This document shows, one piece after another, positions 1-6,034 of a stretch of DNA of 17,473 nucleotides (within the stretch, counting starts at the first letter, position 1; the number at the start of each line of letters is the position of its first letter). Source of the DNA: JASFTV01 sp050050615 (GTDB lineage: Bacteria; Desulfobacterota; DSM-4660; Desulfatiglandales; HGW-15); NCBI GenBank assembly GCA_050050615.1, contig JASFTV010000031.1:1-17473 (forward strand), in the 5' to 3' direction. The translations under genes were made by a program, and so were the position numbers. The notes beneath the pieces were generated by a model that searched no databases, was not told the DNA's origin, and saw only the letters and a list, made by a program, of their open reading frames with translations.

Positions 1-38
1 CAGCAGTGATTTACAAAGAAGGGCTAAGTGGAGCAACT

Positions 39-401
39 ATGGAAGATTGCGTCTTCTGTCAGATTGTTCAGGGTGAAAAAAAAGCGGACTTTGTGTATCA
101 GGATGATTCTGTTGTGGCATTCAATGACGTGAGTCCCCAGGCACCGGTGCATGTCCTCCTCGTTCCAAGGAAGCATATCCGAAGCCTCAATGACATCGAG
201 GAAGGGGATAGATCCGTGGTTTCCGAATTGATTTTCGGGGCTCACAAGGTCGCAGAGGATTTTGGTATTGCCCGTACAGGGTATAAACTGATCTTCAATG
301 TGGAGCGGGGTGGGGGGCAGTATGTTTTCCACCTCCATCTGCACCTGCTTGGCGGATGGCAAGAGGGGACCCATCTCAGGCTAAAGGACATCGTTGGATA
401 G
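39..401 (+). CDS. HIT-family (histidine triad) nucleotide hydrolase, HINT-like
   Basis: Cytosolic HIT proteins of the HINT branch hydrolyse nucleoside phosphoramidates and related adenylated compounds. The 120-residue product has an N-terminal CxxC pair (MEDCVFCQIV). Near the C-terminus is the histidine triad HLHLHLLGG, preceded by the usual Asn/Gly-rich strand (IFNVERGGGQ). Length and order match bacterial HINT proteins of about 110-130 residues. I chose ATG 39 because GGAG lies at 30-33, five bases upstream, and because the family begins with this (E/D)xCxFCxI motif. A GTG at 6 would add eleven unconserved residues. The next genes (tRNAs) are on the other strand, so this is the end of whatever transcript enters from the left edge. 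The family is certain; the physiological substrate cannot be told. Confidence 0.93.
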   Translation: MEDCVFCQIVQGEKKADFVYQDDSVVAFNDVSPQAPVHVLLVPRKHIRSLNDIEEGDRSVVSELIFGAHKVAEDFGIARTGYKLIFNVERGGGQYVFHLHLHLLGGWQEGTHLRLKDIVG

Positions 402-447
402 TTCGCGGTCATCCGATTTCTGAACAGCAATCGGTCGTTTCAGGGAC

Positions 448-474
448 AAAAAAGGCCAGCCAAAACGGCTAACC
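448..474 (-). terminator. Rho-independent terminator of the tRNA-Arg/tRNA-Lys transcript
   Basis: Read on the minus strand, GGTTAGCC pairs with GGCTGGCC as an eight-base-pair stem with two G-U pairs. The loop is GTTTT, and six T residues follow at once (plus-strand A at 448-453). It lies just downstream of tRNA-Lys, as expected for the end of the tRNA operon. Confidence 0.8.
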
Positions 475-486
475 CCTTGATTTTTC

Positions 487-562
<76 letters not shown>

Positions 563-587
563 GCAAGTGTGTTCGCTTCGCTCACCG

Positions 588-687
588 TTGGAGTATTGGA
601 GTCATGGAGTATTGGGATGTTGGGTCTGGATTAGAGACTTTTTGCAGCGACGCATTACTCCAGTACTCCAACACGCCATTACTCCAT
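588..687. repeat. Octamer-phased inverted repeat between the two tRNA genes
   Basis: The left arm reads TTGGAGTA, TTGGAGTC, ATGGAGTA, TTGGGATG (588-619), consecutive eight-base units. The right arm reads ATTACTCC, AGTACTCC, AACACGCC, ATTACTCC (654-685), the same unit in inverse orientation. The two arms can pair imperfectly around a loop of about 35 bases. This spacer sits inside the tRNA transcript and holds no reading frame of note. Confidence 0.8.
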
Positions 688-699
688 CTATTTAAGAGG

Positions 700-773
700 C
701 GCGCCCGGCAGGATTCGAACCTGCGACCTACGGGTTCGAAGCCCGGCGCTCTATCCAGCTGAGCTACGGGCGC
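700..773 (-). tRNA. tRNA-Arg (anticodon TCG)
   Basis: The minus strand folds as acceptor GCGCCCG/CGGGCGC, D arm GCTC/GAGC, anticodon loop CTTCGAA (anticodon TCG, reading CGA) and T arm GCAGG-TTCGAAT-CCTGC, with discriminator G. The 3' end runs into CCT, so CCA is not encoded here, unlike the neighbouring tRNA-Lys, and must be added by nucleotidyltransferase. The base of the anticodon stem carries a C-T mismatch (27-43), the only irregularity. It is the first gene of the tRNA operon. Confidence 0.95.
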
Positions 774-788
774 AAATTGTTTGAAAAG

Positions 789-817
789 TTACTAACAGTG
801 ATTACTGGTTTTGTCAA
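789..817 (-). promoter_or_regulatory. Sigma-70 type promoter of the tRNA operon
   Basis: On the minus strand a perfect -35 TTGACA (plus 812-817) is followed by a 17-base spacer and TAGTAA (plus 789-794), with TG just before it as in extended -10 elements. It ends 15 bases before the 5' end of tRNA-Arg. The placement is right for a tRNA promoter. Confidence 0.7.
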
Positions 818-840
818 TAGGGTTTGACGCAAAAAATGGC

Positions 841-869
841 TTGACACTGGGGAGAAGATTTCATATTAA
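841..869 (+). promoter_or_regulatory. Probable promoter of rplM-rpsI
   Basis: A consensus TTGACA at 841-846, a 17-base spacer and TATTAA at 864-869 lie in an AT-rich stretch about 37 bases before the rplM start. Another TTGACG occurs at 824-829 without an equally good partner. Confidence 0.6.
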
Positions 870-905
870 TTAATATTTTGTTTTTTGGAGGAAGGGTGCC
901 CTCTT

Positions 906-1334
906 ATGAAGACATTTGCTGCAAAAGAACATGAAGTGGACAAGAAGTGGTATCTTGTAGATGCCGAAAATAGAGTCCTGGGTAGGTTGGCCAGCCAGAT
1001 CGCTGCCCGCTTGAGGGGAAAGCATAAACCTGTTTTTACCCCTCATGCAGATACAGGCGATTTCATCGTGGTTATCAACGCCGATAAGGTTGCAATGACA
1101 GGATCCAAGTGGGACAGGAAAGTCTACTACCGCCACAGTGGTTATGTGGGGGGGCTAAAGCAAATTTCGGCCAGGAAACTGCTGGAAAAAAAACCTGAAG
1201 ATATCATACGCTTTGCGGTCAAACGCATGCTGCCCAAGAATAGCCTAGGGCGGCGTCAGTTGAAAAAACTGAAAATATACGCGGGGCCTGAGCATCCACA
1301 TCAGGCGCAGAAACCAGAGAAGTTGGAGATTTAA
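906..1334 (+). CDS. rplM: 50S ribosomal protein L13
   Basis: L13 is an early-assembly protein of the large ribosomal subunit that binds 23S rRNA. The 142-residue product is exactly the usual length and carries the family's landmarks in order: MKTF at the start, WYLVDA, LGRLAS, RLRGKHKP, TPHADTGDF, VINADKVAMTGSK, RHSGYVGG, AVKRMLPK and the C-terminal LKIYAGPEHPHQAQKPE. ATG 906 matches the conserved N-terminus. A TTG at 885 would add seven unconserved residues. GGAGG at 887-891 is somewhat far from the start (14 bases); a GGGTG at 893-897 may also contribute. rpsI begins at the base after its stop codon, the usual operon order in bacteria. Confidence 0.98.
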   Translation: MKTFAAKEHEVDKKWYLVDAENRVLGRLASQIAARLRGKHKPVFTPHADTGDFIVVINADKVAMTGSKWDRKVYYRHSGYVGGLKQISARKLLEKKPEDIIRFAVKRMLPKNSLGRRQLKKLKIYAGPEHPHQAQKPEKLEI

Positions 1335-1727
1335 ATGGCTGAAGAGAAATATCACGCAGTTGGCAAAAGAAAGACGTCTGTAGCCCGAATCTGGATAAAA
1401 CCGGGCACGGGTGTGATCGTCGTCAATAAGAGGCCTGTCGAAGAATACTTAACCAGGGAGGCAGACCGAATTCTCATTAAGCAGCCCCTGGAAATAACCG
1501 AAACTATGGGCAAATATGATATCACCGTAAGTGTGAGGGGCGGGGGTATCTCAGGACAGGCCGGCGCTATCCGGCACGGTATCAGCCGCGCTCTCGCAGA
1601 AATCAACCCGGATTTTCGGCTTCCTTTGAAAAAAGCGGCTTTGCTCACCAGGGATTCCAGGATGAAAGAGCGCAAGAAATACGGCCTGCGTGGTTCACGG
1701 GCGCGCTACCAATACTCGAAACGTTGA
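1335..1727 (+). CDS. rpsI: 30S ribosomal protein S9
   Basis: S9 is a head protein of the small subunit whose basic C-terminal tail reaches the P-site tRNA. The 130-residue product has YHAVGKRKTSVARIWIKPG at the N-terminus, the internal VRGGGISGQAGAIRHGISRAL segment and the typical end LRGSRARYQYSKR, whose last residues KR form the decoding-centre tail. The start ATG follows the rplM stop with no gap (TAA at 1332-1334, ATG at 1335), so translation is likely coupled. A strong terminator follows at 1777. Confidence 0.98.
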   Translation: MAEEKYHAVGKRKTSVARIWIKPGTGVIVVNKRPVEEYLTREADRILIKQPLEITETMGKYDITVSVRGGGISGQAGAIRHGISRALAEINPDFRLPLKKAALLTRDSRMKERKKYGLRGSRARYQYSKR

Positions 1728-1776
1728 GCCATTATTCTTGGGCTTTCGCTTGTTGCACGCCCACAGATCAGTCATG

Positions 1777-1808
1777 GGGGAAGTCATTTGTGACTTCCCC
1801 ATTTTTGT
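1777..1808 (+). terminator. Strong rho-independent terminator after rpsI, directly before truA
   Basis: GGGGAAGTCA at 1777-1786 and TGACTTCCCC at 1791-1800 form a perfect ten-base-pair stem with loop TTTG. The run ATTTTTGTCTT follows. It lies about 15-20 bases before truA, so it ends the ribosomal operon or attenuates read-through into truA. Confidence 0.9.
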
Positions 1809-1822
1809 CTTATAAGGGAGAC

Positions 1823-2569
1823 ATGGAGAAAAAAGTGAACATCAGAATGGTCCTCCAATATGATGGCAGCCACTATCATGGGTGGCAACGCCAAAAAGAG
1901 GCGCCGACAATCCAGGGTGTTTTAGAGGACAGGCTCCAAATGATGACCGGAGAGCGTGTCAAGCTGATTGCCTCCGGAAGAACCGATGCAGGCGTTCATG
2001 CCCTATATCAAGTCTGCCACTTTATCACCCATACGAAAATTGATCCTCCATCGATCAGCAGGGGCCTCAACGGTCTGATACCCTGGGATATATTCATCAA
2101 GAAAGCTGAGTACGTCCCCTTGGATTTTCATGCCCGTTACAGCGCCAAAAGCAAAACTTACGAATACAGAATACTGAACCGGAAGGAACCGGACCTTTTT
2201 CTGCGCCTGTACACCTGGCACGTGCCAATGAAACTGGACACGGAGGAGATGGAGAAATGTATCTCAGCTTTGCGAGGCAAGCACGACTTCTCCTCCTTCA
2301 AGTCGACGGGAAGCGGAAATACCAACCCTGTAAGGGAAATGATGAGGGCCGAACTCCACGTACCCGAGGAAGGGGTCCTGCGTTTCGTCTTTGAGGCTGA
2401 CGGCTTTCTCAGGCATATGGTCAGAAATATTGTGGGCACTGTTGTTGATGCGGGTCGGGGAAGAATGGACTTTGGCGAATTTATGGAGCTCTTCAAAGCC
2501 AAAGACCGGCAGATGGCGGGTCTTAAGGCCCCGCCACACGGTCTGTTCCTAACGATGGTCCAATACTAG
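1823..2569 (+). CDS. truA: tRNA pseudouridine(38-40) synthase TruA
   Basis: TruA converts uridines 38-40 in the tRNA anticodon stem-loop to pseudouridine. The 248-residue product has the N-terminal strand VLQYDGSHYHGWQRQ, the catalytic loop SGRTDAGVHA with nucleophile Asp55, RYSAKSKTYEYRI, the HDFSSFKSTGS segment and the C-terminal DGFLRHMVRNIVGT motif. This is the full set and length for TruA. The start is open. ATG 1823 has GGGAG only two bases upstream, whereas GTG 1835 has GGAG (1825-1828) at six bases and would remove four residues. The gene stands after a terminator with no convincing promoter of its own, so read-through from rpsI is likely. It is convergent with amrS. Confidence 0.96.
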   Translation: MEKKVNIRMVLQYDGSHYHGWQRQKEAPTIQGVLEDRLQMMTGERVKLIASGRTDAGVHALYQVCHFITHTKIDPPSISRGLNGLIPWDIFIKKAEYVPLDFHARYSAKSKTYEYRILNRKEPDLFLRLYTWHVPMKLDTEEMEKCISALRGKHDFSSFKSTGSGNTNPVREMMRAELHVPEEGVLRFVFEADGFLRHMVRNIVGTVVDAGRGRMDFGEFMELFKAKDRQMAGLKAPPHGLFLTMVQY

Positions 2570-2583
2570 CGAAGCTTCGCCTC

Positions 2584-2633
2584 AAAAAACCCCCGCTGTG
2601 GAAGAAGGCCTTTCCTAAACTCAGCGGGGGTTT
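2584..2633. terminator. Bidirectional terminator between truA and amrS
   Basis: AAACCCCCGCTG (2587-2598) and CAGCGGGGGTTT (2622-2633) are perfect inverse complements of twelve bases around a 23-base loop. The minus-strand copy is followed by TTTTTT (plus A at 2584-2589), making it a classical terminator for amrS. The plus-strand copy has a weaker TTTACACTTT tail and can serve truA. Confidence 0.85.
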
Positions 2634-2707
2634 ACACTTTAGGAAGAACCCGAGAGAGCCGTCCTTGCTTGCAGACCTATCAGATTGGGGCGAAAAGATC
2701 AGCGTTT

Positions 2708-3718
2708 CTATCCCCAAACCCCGGGAATCTCGGCGTGGCATTGGGGACAACGATTGTCTTTGATGACGTTCTTCGTGATATAAAAGCCATGCCGGTCAAT
2801 CAGAACGCCTTTGCACTCGTGACAGAATGTCTTTTCCCCTTCGTCCCCGGGTAAATTGCCAGTATAGACGTATTTAAGCCCCGCCCCGTATCCGATGTCT
2901 CGGGCCCTGCGAATACTTTCAGGAGGGGTTGCACGCCTATCCATGAGGCGGTAAGTGGGGTGGAAACGGCTGATGTGCCATGGGATGTCAGAATCGAGGC
3001 CAACAAGAAACTTGGCGATGTGGTTGAGCTCCTGGTCCGAGTCATTGAGTCCAGGAATAAGCAGCGTGGTCACCTCAAGCCAGACCCCCATCTTTTTCAT
3101 GGTTTCAAGTGTCTTAAGGACAGGCTCAAATTTTGCTCCGCACTGCTCCTTGTAGAATTTGTCGCTATACGCCTTGAGATCAACATTCGCCCCATGAAGG
3201 TCGGGGTACATATCCTGCAGGCATTCCTCGGTCATGTACCCGTTGGAGACAAAGATGTTCTTCACCCCCTTTTGAACAGCCAAGCGCGCAGAATCCAGGG
3301 CCAGTTCAAAAAAGATGGTCGGTTCGGTGTATGTGTAGGCGATCGTAGCGGATCTGGTGGCGACCGCCTCATCTACAATGATGGCGGGCGTCATGTCCTC
3401 ACCCCAGATCTGCTCATGATCAGAGGGCATCTGGGATATGTCTGCGTTCTGGCAAAAAAGGCATTTGAAATTGCATCCAACGGTCGCAATGGAGTAGGAC
3501 CGGGTACCCGGCAAGAAATGAAAAAGGGGCTTTTTCTCAATGGGATCCACATGCCTGGCAATAACCTTTCCATAAACGAGGCTCATAAGGGTCCCACCCT
3601 GGTTTTCTCGCACGCCACAAATCCCTTTTGCCCCTTCTTTTATCAGGCACCTATGGTTGCAGAGAAAACAACGGACCCTCTGGTTGTCCATCTTTTCATA
3701 CAGATATGCTTCTTTCAT
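2708..3718 (-). CDS. amrS: AmmeMemoRadiSam system radical SAM enzyme AmrS
   Basis: This is a radical SAM protein of 336 residues related to pyruvate formate-lyase activating enzymes. The [4Fe-4S]-binding motif is CNFKCLFC (Cys82, 86, 89). It is preceded by an N-terminal Cys cluster (Cys17, 20, 24, 34; CFLCNHRC then GICGVREN) and by the family signature DPIEKKPLFHFLPG. AYTYTEPTIF, NVDLKAY and the ISRFHPTY block are also typical. The C-terminus adds two CxxC pairs (CHEC, CPQC), probably a zinc ribbon. In many genomes the partners are AMMECR1-like (AmrA) and Memo-like (AmrB) proteins; neither is in this window. To my knowledge the reaction is not established. The gene overlaps the end of the upstream methyltransferase gene by 23 bases, so the two are almost certainly co-transcribed and coupled. 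The family call is confident; the role is open. Confidence 0.93.
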   Translation of the reverse strand: MKEAYLYEKMDNQRVRCFLCNHRCLIKEGAKGICGVRENQGGTLMSLVYGKVIARHVDPIEKKPLFHFLPGTRSYSIATVGCNFKCLFCQNADISQMPSDHEQIWGEDMTPAIIVDEAVATRSATIAYTYTEPTIFFELALDSARLAVQKGVKNIFVSNGYMTEECLQDMYPDLHGANVDLKAYSDKFYKEQCGAKFEPVLKTLETMKKMGVWLEVTTLLIPGLNDSDQELNHIAKFLVGLDSDIPWHISRFHPTYRLMDRRATPPESIRRARDIGYGAGLKYVYTGNLPGDEGEKTFCHECKGVLIDRHGFYITKNVIKDNRCPQCHAEIPGVWG

Positions 3719-4508
3719 TCTTTGGAGTGACCTCCACGCAAGGTAATTTTCCCCGGGTAACCCCGCTCACAATGGATCCCCCAGCTTTTTCTAGGTTGAC
3801 CTTCAATGGGCGCTGATCTGTCCTTAGCCAGTATCGCATGGTTGCGGAAAGCACTAAGAAAGCTCTGAAGGGACAATGTTCCAGGTACCACCGTGCTGAG
3901 AATGCATCGCAGAGCCTTTCCAGTAGAGCGGTTCTAAACGGAGCGCAGCGCCACTTGACCGGTACATTCCCAAAAGCGCTCTGGACGTAAGATTTCAACT
4001 CCCAGAGGTTGTAAAAAATGACATGATTGAAAAGAGATCTCCGAAATAGGCTCTCCAGCTTGGTACTCAGGCAGTACCAGGAAATACTGTTCATGACGCC
4101 AATGAAGACCCCCCTTCTGGCGACTCTTCCCGCCTCCCTCATCGCCTCCAACGGGTTATCGACAAATTCAAGTGTGTTAATAAGGGTTGCCAGATCGAAT
4201 TCATTGTCGTCAAATGGGAGATCTTCCGCGAACCCCACCTTCAGGCTGGAGCGGTCACCAAGTCGCTCTTTCGCCCTGCGAACCATGTACGGGGAGGCAT
4301 CCAAGCCGCTGATATCAAGCCCTGACTTGTTGAAGAAAAGGAGATGATTGCCATCACCGCAGCCTATGTCCAAAACCCTTTCCCCTGGCTGGGGTTGGAG
4401 GAGGGCATGGAAGGACTCTTCTACCAGAGTTTCCATGGCTTGGCCTTGGGAGGATCGGTACCAAGACGCGTAAAGCTCGGCAGTTCTGGCATCGAAGATA
4501 AGGCTCAT
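3696..4508 (-). CDS. Class I SAM-dependent methyltransferase (UbiE/Methyltransf_11 type)
   Basis: This is a Rossmann-fold methyltransferase of 270 residues. Motif I is RVLDIGCGDGNHLL (residues about 44-57). The acidic end of strand 2 is ISGLDASPYMVRRAKE, motif II/III is LKVGFAEDLPFDDNEFDLATLINTLEFVDNP, and EAGRVARRGVFIGVMN follows. The C-terminal half (about 150-270) is rich in aromatic and basic residues and is not diagnostic of a substrate. No transmembrane segment or signal peptide is seen. No clear Shine-Dalgarno sequence precedes ATG 4508. Its stop codon lies inside amrS (23-base overlap), so it leads a two-gene unit and may act on the same pathway as AmrS. The family is certain; the substrate is unknown. 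Confidence 0.88.
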   Translation of the reverse strand: MSLIFDARTAELYASWYRSSQGQAMETLVEESFHALLQPQPGERVLDIGCGDGNHLLFFNKSGLDISGLDASPYMVRRAKERLGDRSSLKVGFAEDLPFDDNEFDLATLINTLEFVDNPLEAMREAGRVARRGVFIGVMNSISWYCLSTKLESLFRRSLFNHVIFYNLWELKSYVQSAFGNVPVKWRCAPFRTALLERLCDAFSARWYLEHCPFRAFLVLSATMRYWLRTDQRPLKVNLEKAGGSIVSGVTRGKLPCVEVTPKNERSISV

Positions 4509-4518
4509 GGGAAAAACC

Positions 4519-4548
4519 AGAAAAGGTTAGCATCCGGGATGCTGTCAA
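4519..4548 (-). promoter_or_regulatory. Possible proximal promoter with palindromic operator for methyltransferase-amrS
   Basis: On the minus strand TTGACA (plus 4543-4548) is followed by 18 bases and TTTTCT (plus 4519-4524). Inside the spacer lies AGCATCC-C-GGATGCT, a seven-base perfect inverse repeat (4529-4543), placed as an operator would be. If used, transcription would start almost at the ATG, leaving little or no leader. Confidence 0.4.
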
Positions 4549-4708
4549 AAGATCAGACAAATTTTGGGGGCTTCGCCTCATTGGAAACACAAGGGGTCGT
4601 TCAGTCAGCCGGTTCCCCCATGACAGACTCCTAGAATGAATGAGGCAGCCCCATATTGGGGCCACAGAGGCACTCCCAAGAGTGTTAAATATGTATCGCT
4701 TATCTCGG

Positions 4709-4737
4709 AGAATATATAATCCTGGATAGGATGTCAA
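4709..4737 (-). promoter_or_regulatory. Distal promoter of methyltransferase-amrS
   Basis: A consensus TTGACA (plus 4732-4737), a 17-base spacer and TATTCT (plus 4709-4714) are set in an AT-rich stretch about 200 bases before the methyltransferase start. Just upstream of it the stem GCCCTC/GAGGGC (plus 4744-4760) may insulate it. Confidence 0.55.
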
Positions 4738-4827
4738 TGAATCGCCCTCTCTGCGAGGGCCTCTTCGGGCTGAACCGTTTAGAATAACTTTCTAGTATCG
4801 TTCACAAGTGTTGGCACAGGTTTCAGA

Positions 4828-4856
4828 TTGACAGGGTCAGCTCATGGCCGTATGGT
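4828..4856 (+). promoter_or_regulatory. Promoter reading toward the HAD gene
   Basis: TTGACA at 4828-4833, a 17-base spacer and TATGGT at 4851-4856. Transcription starting near 4863 would cover a GC-rich, hairpin-dense leader of about 320 bases before the HAD phosphatase gene. It points away from the amrS-unit promoter at 4709-4737. Confidence 0.5.
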
Positions 4857-5186
4857 CTTACTGGGTGGCCTGGTGGTCATCCGAATGGTTCGGGTCTGCA
4901 AGAATCTGCAAAAACAGCGGCAGAGAGCTCCGGCCGGAAGGGCGGGGGCGAATGGCGCATCGTTTTTGTGGGGGTGCAGGGGGCTTGCCCCGCGGTTTCT
5001 AAAATGCGAAATGGGTTAAACCTATTTCGCTCTGAAGTCGGCGATGGCGGCTTTGCGGAAAATGCGAGGCATTTTCCGGTTGTGAAGCTACCCCGCCCTG
5101 TGGGCGGGGAGATTCACCTTGGGACAGGTACAGGGTACCCCCAGATTCCAGGATGAATGAGCTTTCAGTCATTGTTAAGGGAGACC
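4857..5186 (+). other. Gene-free, hairpin-rich stretch upstream of the HAD gene
   Basis: No convincing gene lies between the methyltransferase start (4508) and the HAD gene. Short open frames here (4828-5019, 4968-5156) have no recognisable protein features and cross the hairpins. Four stems lie in a row. The first is GGGG/CCCC at 4980-4991. The second is an inverse repeat at 5006-5030 with arms GCGAAAT/ATTTCGC. The third is a perfect ten-base stem CGGAAAATGC/GCATTTTCCG with loop GAG at 5056-5078. The fourth has outer stem GTGAA/TTCAC and inner stem CCCCGCCC/GGGCGGGG at 5082-5117. None has a T tract, so they are not ordinary terminators. The stretch may be a long 5' leader, a small RNA, or the remains of a palindrome-bearing mobile element. 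Confidence 0.6.
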
Positions 5187-5837
5187 ATGACCAAAACCCG
5201 CGCTGAGCTAAGAAAGAGGATCAGAGGGGTCCTCTTTGACTTTGACGGGACGCTGACCTATCCTGGGGCACTCGATTTCCCTGCGATTAAACGCGAAATC
5301 AATTGCCCGCCAGACATCCCTATCCTCGAGTACTTGGACACACTGCCCCATGAACAACGAGCCCGCCTCACGAAGATCCTTGAAGCGAAGGAGGAGGCGG
5401 CAGCAGAGGCATCCTTTCCAAACATCGGCGCTGAACGGTGCCTGTCAGCCCTCAAACAGAGGGGTGTGCTTCTCGGTATCTTAACCAGAAACAGCATGCA
5501 GGCAGTCCGTCTCGCGCTCAAGAAATTTGAGGGCAGCATGTTAGAGGATTTCGCTGCCATCATCACCCGGGAAGAATCCCTGCCCAAGCCTCACCCAGAC
5601 GGTGTTCGCCAGGCTGCAACGCGCATGGATATTTCCACATCGGAATTGATGGTGGTCGGGGATTTTCGGTTTGACGTCATGGCCGGCAAGGCGGCAGGGG
5701 CTGTTACGGTACTGCTCAAGAACACCGACAAATCGGTCATGTCTGCGGGAGATCCTAAGCCCGACTACACCGTGAGTTATCTGAAAGAGGTCGTGAAGAT
5801 CATAGACGCCCTTCAGCCGACTGCCAGCCTTCAATGA
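5187..5837 (+). CDS. HAD-superfamily hydrolase, phosphoglycolate phosphatase-like
   Basis: This is a haloacid dehalogenase-type phosphatase of 216 residues. Motif I is FDFDGTLT with nucleophile Asp18 and acid Asp20, motif II is ILTRNS, motif III is the Lys in LPKPHPDG, and motif IV is VVGDFRFDVMAGKAAG. A small helical cap sits between motifs I and II, as in the Gph/PpaX group. I chose ATG 5187 because AAGGGAG (5177-5183) sits just before it; an ATG at 5157 would add ten residues. The transcript seems to start far upstream (see the promoter at 4828). The downstream J-domain gene has its own promoter, so this gene is probably expressed alone. A role in removing 2-phosphoglycolate or other small phosphate esters is a family-level guess. 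Confidence 0.88.
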   Translation: MTKTRAELRKRIRGVLFDFDGTLTYPGALDFPAIKREINCPPDIPILEYLDTLPHEQRARLTKILEAKEEAAAEASFPNIGAERCLSALKQRGVLLGILTRNSMQAVRLALKKFEGSMLEDFAAIITREESLPKPHPDGVRQAATRMDISTSELMVVGDFRFDVMAGKAAGAVTVLLKNTDKSVMSAGDPKPDYTVSYLKEVVKIIDALQPTASLQ

Positions 5838-5920
5838 CCCTTTCCCAAAAAAAGCCCGCGAATCGCCGGTCGAGCATCACCTCCAAATTTCGAAGCGCAA
5901 CCCTTTTCTTGCGGGTTTAC

Positions 5921-5949
5921 TTGATTCTTAATTGATTTCGAGCTATAGT
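5921..5949 (+). promoter_or_regulatory. Promoter of the J-domain/GHMP kinase pair
   Basis: TTGATT at 5921-5926, a 17-base spacer and TATAGT at 5944-5949 (five of six matches to the -10 consensus). It lies in AT-rich DNA about 85 bases before the J-domain gene. Confidence 0.6.
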
Positions 5950-6034
5950 GAATTCTTATTGAGATATGGGTCTGGTACACTGAGAGCTTCCGTTATGCCC
6001 GGACAGCATCCCTTATCAAAACCAAAGAGCTAAA

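Noticed and set aside
2960..3730. 256-residue plus-strand open frame opposite amrS
   Set aside because: It is antisense to a clearly coding radical SAM gene and has no recognisable motif, so it is a shadow of amrS.
4354..4737. 127-residue minus-strand open frame overlapping the methyltransferase start
   Set aside because: It runs in a different frame over the methyltransferase N-terminus and its promoter, is Pro/Arg/Ser-rich without domain features, and has no ribosome site.
4828..5156. Two short plus-strand open frames before the HAD gene
   Set aside because: They cross the hairpins, show no protein-like pattern, and the first begins inside the promoter element.
5847..5918. Possible terminator after the HAD gene (CCCGC pairing with GCGGG)
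   Set aside because: Only five base pairs around a loop of about 50 bases, with no T tract after it.
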